Source of the DNA: an uncultured Collinsella sp.
Lineage (GTDB): Bacteria > Actinomycetota > Coriobacteriia > Coriobacteriales > Coriobacteriaceae
Direction of reading: 5' to 3'
Length of the DNA stretch: 18,496 bases
Assembly: GCA_900538305.1 (NCBI GenBank)
Contig: UPXY01000032.1
Span: forward strand, 1-18,496
Within the stretch, counting starts at the first letter, position 1. Each line of letters opens with the position of its first letter. Of this stretch, positions 1-6,937 are shown piece by piece. The translations under genes were made by a program, and so were the position numbers. Below the pieces are notes generated by a model. The model was not told the DNA's origin. It saw nothing but the letters and a program-made list of their open reading frames with translations, and did not search any database.

Positions 1-32
1 AAACTGTCACATTTGGTCAAATGTGACAGTTT
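1..32. repeat. Perfect palindrome at the window edge
   Basis: Bases 1-15 (AAACTGTCACATTTG) are the exact reverse complement of 18-32, around a 2-base centre. The stem could extend further left, outside the window. It is followed by CCCC and by a short tandem repeat. It may be a terminator of an upstream gene, an operator, or a member of the hairpin repeat family seen elsewhere in the window. The sequence alone does not decide between these. Confidence 0.7.
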
Positions 33-68
33 CCCCTGGCACCGCTGTCACCCCTGGCGCCGCTGTCG
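33..68. repeat. Two tandem 18-base units
   Basis: CCCCTGGCACCGCTGTCA (33-50) is followed directly by a second copy at 51-68 with two A-to-G differences. The units sit between the edge palindrome and the probable promoter of the patatin gene. No function is apparent. Confidence 0.6.
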
Positions 69-131
69 CCCCCGACCCCGATGGCGAATCCTCAATGTCG
101 GGCCTGCTCCGTCTTGACGGTTTTGAGGGGG

Positions 132-137
132 TATACT
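132..137 (+). promoter_or_regulatory. Candidate -10 box for the patatin gene
   Basis: TATACT lies 36 bases upstream of the ATG at 173. A TTGACG at 114-119 is only 12 bases away, too close for a normal -35, so only the -10 is proposed. If transcription starts near 144, the far-upstream ATG at 23 cannot be used. Confidence 0.3.
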
Positions 138-172
138 CAATAGTCCGTGAGAATCGAGGCGAATTTCAAGAC

Positions 173-1114
173 ATGGCTAACAGCAAACGGGCTGCCAAAA
201 GCGGCGGTGACTACATGGTTTCTGACGTGAAAACCCCCGATGAGCATCAGACGTTCGCGCCGCCCGCGCACACGACGGGCATGGTGTTCGAAGGCGGCGG
301 CTTCCGCGGCCTCTACACCGAGGGTGTGTTCGATACATGGCTTGAAGAGGGAATCTTCGCCACGCATGTGGTGGGCGTCTCTGCGGGTACGACGTTCGGC
401 TGTAATTACAAGTCCTGCCAAGTGGGGCGCGCGCTCCGCTATAACGTGCGATTCTGCCAAGACCCGCGGTACATGGGGCTCAAAAGCCTTCTCACTACAG
501 GGAATTACTTCAATCGCGACTTCTCGTTCGGGCGTCTGCCCTGGGAGCTCGACATCTTCGACAAGCCGACCTATGCCGCGAACCCTATGCGTTTCACGGG
601 CGTCGCGACGGACATCGAGACGGGCGAGGCGGTGTATCACGACATGAACGCCGGCGATGCAACCGACGTGGAGTGGATGCGTGCATCCTCGGCGATCCCC
701 GGGCTTGCGCGTCCTGTCGAGCTCGAGGGGCGAAAGCTCCTGGACGGCGGCACGGCGGACTCTATTCCCTTCCGCTGGATGCTCAACCAGGGATATGAGC
801 GCTGCGTGGTGCTGTGCACGCAACCGGAGGGGTATCGCAAGGAGCCGAACAGCCTCATGCCGGTGCTCCGCGTGATGCTGCGGCGCTACCCTGCGCTCGT
901 GGAGCTTTTGGCGAACCGTCACGAGCGTTACAATGCGCAGCTCGACGAGCTTGCAGAGCTCGAGCGCGCGGGCAAGGTATTCGTGATCAGGCCGAGCGAG
1001 TCGGTGAAGGTGCCTATCTCGATCAAAGATCCTGCCGAGCTCGAGCGCGTCTACGAGGTCGGCCGGCGCGACGGCGCGGCGACGCTTGCGGCGCTCAAGG
1101 AGTACCTGGCCTAA
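173..1114 (+). CDS. Patatin-like phospholipase family protein
   Basis: This is a predicted serine lipid acyl hydrolase of 313 residues, probably cytosolic. The patatin signature is complete. The oxyanion-hole loop GGGFRG is at residues 41-46, the nucleophile elbow GVSAG has Ser70, and the catalytic Asp191 is in DGG, so a Ser-Asp dyad is present. The C-terminal part (NRHERYN, then KVFVIRPSE) resembles the extension common in bacterial patatin-like proteins of the gut. The frame is open back to ATG 23, but that start overlaps the edge palindrome and adds a low-complexity peptide. ATG 173 has GAGG at 156-159 and a -10 box upstream. ATG 215, preceded by GGTGA, is an alternative that gives 299 residues. 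No signal peptide is seen. The physiological lipid substrate cannot be read from the sequence. Confidence 0.88.
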   Translation: MANSKRAAKSGGDYMVSDVKTPDEHQTFAPPAHTTGMVFEGGGFRGLYTEGVFDTWLEEGIFATHVVGVSAGTTFGCNYKSCQVGRALRYNVRFCQDPRYMGLKSLLTTGNYFNRDFSFGRLPWELDIFDKPTYAANPMRFTGVATDIETGEAVYHDMNAGDATDVEWMRASSAIPGLARPVELEGRKLLDGGTADSIPFRWMLNQGYERCVVLCTQPEGYRKEPNSLMPVLRVMLRRYPALVELLANRHERYNAQLDELAELERAGKVFVIRPSESVKVPISIKDPAELERVYEVGRRDGAATLAALKEYLA

Positions 1115-1287
1115 ATCGAGGTGATGATCTGGCATCGGGCATCACCGCGGTCTCGCGTTGCGCCCACCTTCGAAACGAGCCTCTTGATGCGCCATCGCGA
1201 CTCCCATTCTGTCCGCACGGCGCGATAGGCTACCATACATAGCGGGATAGCGGATGCCGGTGCGACGCGCCGGGGAGGAGCGAGCTC

Positions 1288-2898
1288 ATGAACGAGATCA
1301 AGTGTCCGAAGTGCGGAACCGTATTCCAGGTTGACGAAAGCGGCTACGCCGATATCGTGCGCCAGGTGCGCGACAAGGAGTTCACACGCCAGCTCGAGGA
1401 GCGCCAGGCCTCGATGGAGCGCGAGCGGGCACAGGCGATCGAGCTTGCCGAACGGCAGGTGAGAAGCACCCTCGAGCAGGAGGTTTCGGATCGCGATGCT
1501 CAACTTGCCGAGCTGCGCGCCCAGCTCGACGGTGCCACATCTGAGCGCGAGCTCGCGTGCAAGCAGGCAGCCATCGAGGCGCGCCAGGAGCTCAACGAAG
1601 ACATCTCGAAGCGCGATTCTCAGATCGCCGAGCTCAAGGCGCAGCTTGAGGCGGCTCGCGCGGAGCAGGCGCTCGCAAGCGACAAGGCGGCAGCCGAAGC
1701 CCGCGAAGATGCCCAGAGGCAACTCGCCGAATTGCAGCGCACCTGCGATGGCCTGCAGCGCCAACTCGAAGATGCCAAAGGCGCGGCGAAGCTCGAGGCG
1801 GTGCAGGCGCGCGCCGAGCTGCAAGAGGGGATTTCGGCAAAAGATGCTCAGATTGCAGAGCTGAAGCAGCGCCTTGCGACGGGCGAGGCGGAACGCGAGC
1901 TCGCTGTGACCCGTGCCGTGGCCGCGGCGGAGCGCGAACGCGACGAGGCCCGCACGGCACTTGCGAGCGAGCAGGCGCTGCGCGAGAGCGAGCGCAAGCA
2001 GATGGAGGCGGCGCATGCCCTCGAACTCGAGCAGGAGCATAAGGCGCATGGCGAGATTGTTCGCCAGCGGGACGAGGAGATCGAGCGCCTGCGCGACATG
2101 AAGGTGCGCCTTTCCACCAAGATGGTGGGCGAATCGCTCGAGCAGCATTGCGAGACGGAGTTCAACAAGGTGCGCATGGGCATGTTCCCGAACGCGTTCT
2201 TCGAGAAGGACAACAAGGCCGTGGCCGGCGAGGACGACAGCCGCCCCACGAAGGGCGACTTCATCTTCCGCGATTTTGCCGAAGACGGCACCGAATTCAT
2301 CTCCATCATGTTCGAGATGAAAAACGAGAACGACGAGACGGCAAAGGCGAAGAGACACAAGAACGAGGACTTCTTTGCCAAACTCGACGCCGATCGTACC
2401 AAGAAGGGCTGCGAGTACGCCGTGCTCGTGTCGCTCCTCGAGCCCGAGAGCGAGCTCTACAACGAGGGCATCGTGGACGTGAGCTACCGCTATCCCAAGA
2501 TGTACGTCATTCGCCCGCAGTTCTTCATCCCGCTCATCACGCTGCTGCGCAACGCGTCACAAAAAGCGGTGGACTACAAGCGGGAGCTCGCCAACCTGCG
2601 CCAGCAGAACATCGATGTCACGAATTTCGAGAAGAAACTTGAGGAGTTCCAGAACGGGTTCTCCACGAATTTCGAGCGCGCGAACCGTAAGTTCAACGAA
2701 GCGATCGACGGTATCGACAAGACGATCGGCCAGCTGCAGAAGATCAAGGAGGCGCTCATTTCGAGCGACCGCAACCTGCGGTTGGCGAACGACAAGGCGC
2801 AGGGGCTCACCATCCGCAAGCTCACACTCAAAAACCCCACCATGAGGGCTGCTTTCGAGGCAGCGCGCGAGGAGAGCGAAGCGCCCGCCGACGAATAA
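1288..2898 (+). CDS. DUF2130 domain protein with zinc ribbon and long coiled coil
   Basis: 536 residues. The N-terminus carries CPKCG (Cys6, Cys9), half of a zinc ribbon. Residues about 25-275 are a charged, Ala/Glu/Arg/Gln-rich coiled coil with three recognisable copies of a module S-x-(R/K)-D-x-Q-x-A-E-L starting near residues 67, 107 and 183. The C-terminal domain from about residue 280 matches DUF2130. In it Asp324 (KGDFIF), Glu343 and Lys345 (FEMKNE) are spaced like a PD-(D/E)xK nuclease core, so a DNA-processing role is possible but is my inference. A second coiled coil lies near 415-500 and the tail is acidic. The start is firm: GGGGAGGAG at 1272-1280 lies 7 bases before the ATG. The 173-base gap upstream holds no clear feature. 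The cellular function of the family is unknown. Confidence 0.85.
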   Translation: MNEIKCPKCGTVFQVDESGYADIVRQVRDKEFTRQLEERQASMERERAQAIELAERQVRSTLEQEVSDRDAQLAELRAQLDGATSERELACKQAAIEARQELNEDISKRDSQIAELKAQLEAARAEQALASDKAAAEAREDAQRQLAELQRTCDGLQRQLEDAKGAAKLEAVQARAELQEGISAKDAQIAELKQRLATGEAERELAVTRAVAAAERERDEARTALASEQALRESERKQMEAAHALELEQEHKAHGEIVRQRDEEIERLRDMKVRLSTKMVGESLEQHCETEFNKVRMGMFPNAFFEKDNKAVAGEDDSRPTKGDFIFRDFAEDGTEFISIMFEMKNENDETAKAKRHKNEDFFAKLDADRTKKGCEYAVLVSLLEPESELYNEGIVDVSYRYPKMYVIRPQFFIPLITLLRNASQKAVDYKRELANLRQQNIDVTNFEKKLEEFQNGFSTNFERANRKFNEAIDGIDKTIGQLQKIKEALISSDRNLRLANDKAQGLTIRKLTLKNPTMRAAFEAAREESEAPADE

Positions 2899-2914
2899 TC
2901 CGGCTCATACCGTT

Positions 2915-2938
2915 TGATACAATCCGTGCGGACTGGTT
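2915..2938 (+). promoter_or_regulatory. Extended -10 promoter and start-site motif of the DUF389 gene
   Basis: TGATACAAT (2915-2923) is an extended -10 element, TG-A-TACAAT. Five bases later comes CGGACTGGTT (2929-2938), where transcription should begin. The same arrangement, with the same spacing, precedes the dCMP deaminase gene at 13898-13921. No convincing -35 is present, as expected for an extended -10 promoter. Confidence 0.6.
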
Positions 2939-2964
2939 TTCATCGTGTTGATGGCGGGGGAAGC

Positions 2965-3960
2965 ATGAATCGAATTCGCCAGGTGCTGCTGGGTGGGGAG
3001 CTCGATCCGGAGGTGCTCGAGCAAGCGGAGCGCTCCACGTTCGTTCGCATCGATGAGCCGCTGCGGCAGTACTCTTCGTTCTTCATGCGGCTCGTTGTGG
3101 CGGCGATCATCGCCACGGCGGGCGTTGCAGCAGATTCTGCGACGACGATTATCGGCGCGATGCTCGTGGCGCCGCTCATGTCGCCCATGCTGGGAACGGC
3201 GCTCGCGGTCGCGATCGGGCGTCCCGCGAAAGCGCTCAGAGCGTTTGCGCTCACGGCGCTCGGCATGGGTATCGCCGTCGTCGTGGCAGTAGGGGTCACG
3301 GCGATCATTCCCGTAGATGTTGATATGAGCACGAATACGCAGGTGCTCGCGCGCACCTCGCCGCGCCTCGTCGACCTTATCATCGCGCTCGCGTCCGGGT
3401 TCGTGGCGGCGCTCGCGTCCATTCGCAGCGACATTCCCGACGCCGTGCCGGGTATCGCCATCTCGGCCTCAATTGTGCCGCCACTGTGCGTGGTGGGTGC
3501 GGCGCTCTACGAGGGCGTGTTCGATGCTGCGGTGGGAGCGTTTCTGCTCTTCGTGACGAACTACGTAGCGATCCAGATCATGGGAGGCGCGGTGTACCTC
3601 ATCGCCGGCTTGGGAACCCGCGCGCTTTCGGTCATCGAAGGCAAGGCGCGGAGCCTATGGTACGGTGCGGTGGGCATCGGGGCGCTCGTGGTGGTGCTTC
3701 TGCTCGCATCGACGAGCTTCTCGGTGGTACACGAATCCGAGCAGCTGCGTTCCGTACAGAATGTCGTGGCGGCGTGGGTCGATGGGTCAGATTGGCGCAT
3801 CTCGCGCTTCGAACTCGAAGACGGCTCCCTGCATCTCGAAGTCGCCGGAACTGGCGAGGAGCCGAGCGTCGAGCAGCTGAACCGTGAGCTCATAGATGCG
3901 GGCGTGGAACTCGATGAGGTCTCGCTCGCCGTGGTCGAGGAGCATCGCGTACTCAACTAA
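2965..3960 (+). CDS. DUF389 (TIGR00341-type) integral membrane protein
   Basis: 331 residues. A short N-terminal segment of about 35 residues precedes a polytopic core with about five or six hydrophobic helices (near 42-56, 60-85, 92-116, 134-152, 164-183, 188-215 and 232-250). The segment TTIIGAMLVAPLMSPM (residues 60-75) is the characteristic DUF389 signature, and SDIPDAVPGIAISASIVPPL (155-174) is the second conserved loop. The C-terminal 80 residues are soluble and acidic. The family is widespread in bacteria and archaea but its biochemical role is not established. ATG 2965 was chosen because GGGGGAAG precedes it. The frame also opens at TTG 2914, but that codon lies inside the promoter motif. 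The gene stands 66 bases after the DUF2130 gene and has its own promoter. Confidence 0.87.
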   Translation: MNRIRQVLLGGELDPEVLEQAERSTFVRIDEPLRQYSSFFMRLVVAAIIATAGVAADSATTIIGAMLVAPLMSPMLGTALAVAIGRPAKALRAFALTALGMGIAVVVAVGVTAIIPVDVDMSTNTQVLARTSPRLVDLIIALASGFVAALASIRSDIPDAVPGIAISASIVPPLCVVGAALYEGVFDAAVGAFLLFVTNYVAIQIMGGAVYLIAGLGTRALSVIEGKARSLWYGAVGIGALVVVLLLASTSFSVVHESEQLRSVQNVVAAWVDGSDWRISRFELEDGSLHLEVAGTGEEPSVEQLNRELIDAGVELDEVSLAVVEEHRVLN

Positions 3961-3969
3961 CGCCGCGCA

Positions 3970-3997
3970 TTTGGGACGGGGCACGTTTTGGGATGGG
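3970..3997 (+). repeat. Two degenerate GGGACGGG repeat units
   Basis: TTTGGGACGGG (3970-3980) and TTTTGGGATGGG (3986-3997) are worn copies of the GGGGACGGG core found in better-preserved hairpins at 6826-6928 and 8441-8575. They lie just after the DUF389 stop codon. No matching opposite arm is present. Confidence 0.45.
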
Positions 3998-4112
3998 TTC
4001 ACTCAAGCTGTGGTTTAATCAATAGCCTGCACGTACTTGGTTCTCTATGTGAGAAAATAGCACGCCTCTGTTGTTACGAGAGCTCAATCGCTTTTGCGTG
4101 AAAGGTTCTATC

Positions 4113-4727
4113 GTGGAATTCGTCATCCTATACCTCTCGGTGAACATTGCGGCGGGCGCGCTCGCATGCTTCATGGGCAAGCGCCTGTTCTACATCGTTT
4201 TGGGCGTCTTGGTGTTCCTCGGCGTGTTCAACATCGCGCTCACGGCTACGGACGGTTCGCCTGCGTCCTTCGTGATCGCTGCCGTGCTCGGCATCATCGC
4301 GGCGCTGCTTTCCAAGTACGCCTACAAGGCGGGCGTCTTCCTCATTGGATTTTTCGCAGGCGCCGCGCTCGGATTCTTCATCGGCATGCTCGTTCCCAAC
4401 ATGAGTGACTACCTGATGATCATCGTGGTCCTTGCTGGTGCCCTCGTGGGTCTTGCCGCCGTGCGTTGGTGCGATCTGTTCGTGCGCATCGGCACGGCGT
4501 ACACGGGCGCGAGCTTCCTCGTCTCGAACGCGCTCGCAGCCGTCCTCGCGTTTCCCCAGCTTCTCGAGCACGCGGTTCCGGGCGATGCGATGGCGACGTT
4601 CGACGCGCTTGCGGGCTTCATCGGTGGCGAGTTCTCGGCTGCCTATTCCACGCCGTTGCTCATCGGCACGCTCGTGCTCGCGATTGCGGGTGTGGTCGTG
4701 CAGGGGAACACCAAGGTGAACAAGTAG
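4113..4727 (+). CDS. Small polytopic membrane protein, DUF4203/TM7S3-TM198-like
   Basis: 204 residues, almost entirely hydrophobic, with about seven predicted helices (near 3-20, 24-45, 50-68, 72-94, 100-117, 125-148 and 180-197). Small residues dominate helices 3 to 5 (for example GFFAGAALGFFIG, residues 79-91), as in DUF4203-type proteins. The family assignment rests on this general pattern and is moderate. GTG 4113 is the preferred start because AAAGG (4101-4105) lies 7 bases upstream. The frame stays open back to TTG 4071, but no ribosome site precedes that codon. The gene is separated by 152 bases from DUF389 and has no clear promoter. No catalytic residues are visible, and transport or a structural membrane role cannot be told apart. 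Confidence 0.75.
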   Translation: MEFVILYLSVNIAAGALACFMGKRLFYIVLGVLVFLGVFNIALTATDGSPASFVIAAVLGIIAALLSKYAYKAGVFLIGFFAGAALGFFIGMLVPNMSDYLMIIVVLAGALVGLAAVRWCDLFVRIGTAYTGASFLVSNALAAVLAFPQLLEHAVPGDAMATFDALAGFIGGEFSAAYSTPLLIGTLVLAIAGVVVQGNTKVNK

Positions 4728-4743
4728 CCCTGATTCCCGATTT

Positions 4744-4879
4744 CTCCCGAGCGGGACGAATTGCGCACGATATAGGGATGCGGCCGGCGGGGTCGATGCT
4801 GCCGGGATTAACCGCGCCCGATGCGGAAATACTGAGAGCAGGGATGATCCTGCCGCAATGAACCGCATGCGATGCGGAA
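4744..4879. repeat. Three degenerate tandem repeats of 51-base period
   Basis: Units start near 4744, 4795 and 4846. The second and third match at 27 of 34 bases (GATGCTGCCGGGATTAACCG versus GATCCTGCCGCAATGAACCG, both ending in GATGCGGAA). The first is clearly related only over its middle (CGGGA..AA..GCGC.CGAT). The third copy contains a perfect hairpin, CCGCAT-GCG-ATGCGG (4863-4877). The array ends about 30 bases before the ribosome-binding site of the next gene. Confidence 0.55.
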
Positions 4880-4922
4880 GAGCGGTTGCAGGGCGTCGCG
4901 TTCGCGCAGGGGAGGTGACGGC

Positions 4923-5855
4923 ATGCGGGTCATCGTCGAGACGCAAAGCCGCGCACGTGCCCGCGTCCGCGTCCAAACGTGGCGTGTCCTCATACGCTTC
5001 TTCGAGGCGCTTGCCGGCGTTCCACTCGCTCCGCGGGAAAACGGCGTTACCTTTCGGCACATCTCCCCTGTACGCCAGGCGATGCGCAGCATGGTGCCCG
5101 TTCAGCTGCGCGGCAATCGCCAGGCGCTCGCGATGACGATGGGGTTGCTCTTCGGATCCATCCACGCCTTGTTCGCGCTGCTGAATATCGTTGCCGGCCT
5201 GCTCACGAGGTCGTGGTGGATCTTCTCGGTGGGCGTCGTCGTCGCGGCGCTCAACGCGGGCAAGTCCTACCTTGCCTCCGGCGCGCTCATGAGTGTGGTG
5301 GCGGAACGTGCGGGCGAGGAGGCCGATTCACTGAGGCGCTGCAGGAGGGCGGGGTTCACGCTCGTCGCGCTGGTGCTCGGCATGTCGAAAACGCTCGAGC
5401 GTATCGTGCTGCAGGGGTTCGGCGACGGCTATCCCGGTGCGCTTTTGTACGTCTACGCGGCCTATGCGCTCGTGCTCATCGCGACGGCACTCGTCAACCT
5501 GGTGCGCGCGCGGCGCGAGGAGACGCTCGCGGTCAAGGGTGTGCGCGCGTTCAACCTGGCAAGCGCATTGATTTCCATCTTCGCACTGCAGGCGGTCTTG
5601 CTCTCGCGCGTGGATTGGGGGAGCCTGCCCGCATGGGTTTCGCGCGATGCGGTGGAAGCCGCGGTCGTGGGATCGGTGAGCCTGTGCATGGTCGGCATAG
5701 GGCTTTGGCTCGCGGTTTCGGCGACGGTGCGTCTCACGAATCGGCGTGATGGCGGCGTGCGTGTCCGGAGGCGGCGCAGCGCTGGGCGCACGAAGAGGCG
5801 GCGAGGGGCTGCTCGGCGGTCGGGCAGCCGGCTCCGCCGCACGCCTTCGACCTGA
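4923..5855 (+). CDS. Unrecognised polytopic membrane protein with Arg-rich tail
   Basis: 310 residues that I do not recognise. Residues 1-65 are basic and soluble. About six hydrophobic helices follow (near 70-93, 97-118, 144-157, 173-195, 208-229 and 243-268). The last 37 residues are a strongly basic tail with many Arg, including RVRRRRSAGRTKRRRG (280-295). The start is well supported: GGAGGTGA at 4911-4918 sits 4 bases before ATG 4923. A tandem repeat lies in the upstream gap. The stop codon is 11 bases from the stop of the convergent dehydrogenase gene. The basic tail may be a nucleic-acid or phospholipid contact, or the result of a late frameshift that added out-of-frame sequence. No function is assigned. 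Confidence 0.7.
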   Translation: MRVIVETQSRARARVRVQTWRVLIRFFEALAGVPLAPRENGVTFRHISPVRQAMRSMVPVQLRGNRQALAMTMGLLFGSIHALFALLNIVAGLLTRSWWIFSVGVVVAALNAGKSYLASGALMSVVAERAGEEADSLRRCRRAGFTLVALVLGMSKTLERIVLQGFGDGYPGALLYVYAAYALVLIATALVNLVRARREETLAVKGVRAFNLASALISIFALQAVLLSRVDWGSLPAWVSRDAVEAAVVGSVSLCMVGIGLWLAVSATVRLTNRRDGGVRVRRRRSAGRTKRRRGAARRSGSRLRRTPST

Positions 5856-5866
5856 ACTGTCGAGCG

Positions 5867-6796
5867 CTAGACCTCGTTGACGAGCGGTTCACCCGCTTGC
5901 AAGCGACGCAGGTTCTCGGCCGCGATGCGCGCGACGTTGTCAAGCACCGTATAGAGGTGGAACTGCCCCGCTACATGTGGCGTGATGAGCAGATTCGGTG
6001 CGCTCCAGAGCGGATCGTCTGCGGGCAGCGGCTCGGGGGTCGTGACATCGAGCGCTGCGCCCGCGATGACGCCACGTTCGAGCGCATCGATAAGATCTGC
6101 CTGAACCACGAGGTCGCCGCGGCCGCCATTCGCGAAGTAGGCGCTTGGCTTGCATCGGGCGAGAAACTCGGCATCCACGAGGTCGCGCGTGGCGGGCGAG
6201 CTCGGCAGGAACGCGGCGATCACGTCTGCTTTGGGGAGCAGCTCGGGCAGTTCGTTCATGGTGTGAATGCTCTCGAAGCCGTCCGGCACAGCGCCGAGAC
6301 GCTGGCGCACGCCCCGCACGTGCGCGCCGTGTGCGTGAGCGAGTTGGGCGAAGTGCTGGCCGATGTCGCCGGTGCCGAGCACGAGCACCTGCGCGCCCGC
6401 CATGGTGGTCACCGGGCCGCGGTCTGTCCACGAGTGCGCCCGCTGGTCGTCCCGGTATCCGTCGAGGTGCTTCATGAGCATGAGCACCATCGTGTAGACA
6501 TGCTCCGAGACCGCTTGCCCGTAGGCACCCACGGCGTTGGCGAGCGCCGCGCCTGCGGGCATGATGCCCGGCGCTGCGTACGCATCGTGTCCGGCGGAGT
6601 TGAGCTGCAGGAGGCGGAGGTTGCGGGCGAGGGCGAGCCGTGCGGGCGGAAGGTTTCCCACGATGACGTCGGCTGCGGCGATCGCTTCGTCCGTTACTTC
6701 GGCGCTCGATGCGTAGGTGAACGATGCACCCGCCGCCGCAGACTCGATCACCGTGCGTTGCGTCTCGTTGAACGGCGGTAGCACCAGAATGTTCAT
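5867..6796 (-). CDS. D-isomer-specific 2-hydroxyacid dehydrogenase
   Basis: A 309-residue cytosolic NAD(P)-dependent oxidoreductase that interconverts a 2-keto acid and a D-2-hydroxy acid. The Rossmann glycine motif GTGDIG is at residues 141-146. The catalytic set of the family is present: Arg226 (NGGRG), Glu255 (TTPEPLP) and His274 (TPHVAG). At the end of the second strand, where NAD-specific enzymes have an acidic residue, the sequence reads HVRGVRQR (159-166). This suggests a preference for NADPH, as in glyoxylate/hydroxypyruvate reductases, but it is an inference. AAGGAG (6808-6803) lies 6 bases before the ATG. The frame is open further upstream, but that part runs through hairpin repeats. 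The gene converges on the preceding membrane protein gene. The physiological substrate is not determined. Confidence 0.9.
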   Translation of the reverse strand: MNILVLPPFNETQRTVIESAAAGASFTYASSAEVTDEAIAAADVIVGNLPPARLALARNLRLLQLNSAGHDAYAAPGIMPAGAALANAVGAYGQAVSEHVYTMVLMLMKHLDGYRDDQRAHSWTDRGPVTTMAGAQVLVLGTGDIGQHFAQLAHAHGAHVRGVRQRLGAVPDGFESIHTMNELPELLPKADVIAAFLPSSPATRDLVDAEFLARCKPSAYFANGGRGDLVVQADLIDALERGVIAGAALDVTTPEPLPADDPLWSAPNLLITPHVAGQFHLYTVLDNVARIAAENLRRLQAGEPLVNEV

Positions 6797-6825
6797 GCGA
6801 AACTCCTTCAACACATCAAGATGGG

Positions 6826-6928
6826 CGTCGCTTTGGGGACGGGTTAGCTTGTGCCGAAAACGTCGCTTTGGGGACGGGCACCTTTGTGATGCTTTCGACA
6901 CAAGTTAATCCGCCTTTAAAGTGACGCG
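6826..6928. repeat. One and a half degraded GGGGACGGG hairpin repeats
   Basis: Copy 1 (6826-6860) is a half element with CGTCGCTTTGGGGACGGG and then GTGCCGAAAA. Copy 2 (6861-6928) begins with the same 18 bases and continues through CACCTTTGTGATGCTTTCGA to TTTAAAGTGACGCG. Copy 2 follows the order of the intact hairpin at 8441-8508, but its second arm has decayed (AATCCGCC where TACCCGTCCC is expected). It lies between two minus-strand genes. Confidence 0.7.
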
Positions 6929-6937
6929 TCGGGGTGG

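Noticed and set aside
114..137. TTGACG and TATACT as a -35/-10 pair
   Set aside because: The spacer is only 12 bases, so only the -10 is kept as a weak candidate.
23..172. N-terminal extension of the patatin gene to ATG 23
   Set aside because: It overlaps a perfect palindrome and a tandem repeat, has no ribosome site, and lies upstream of a TATACT box. The patatin domain begins well after 173.
1111..2358. Minus-strand frame of 415 codons
   Set aside because: It is antisense to the coiled-coil part of the DUF2130 gene, and its apparent Leu/Ala repeats mirror the coiled-coil codons.
4128..5165. Minus-strand frame of 345 codons
   Set aside because: It is antisense to two membrane protein genes. 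Its only notable feature, a 17-residue repeat, is the 51-base tandem repeat read backwards.
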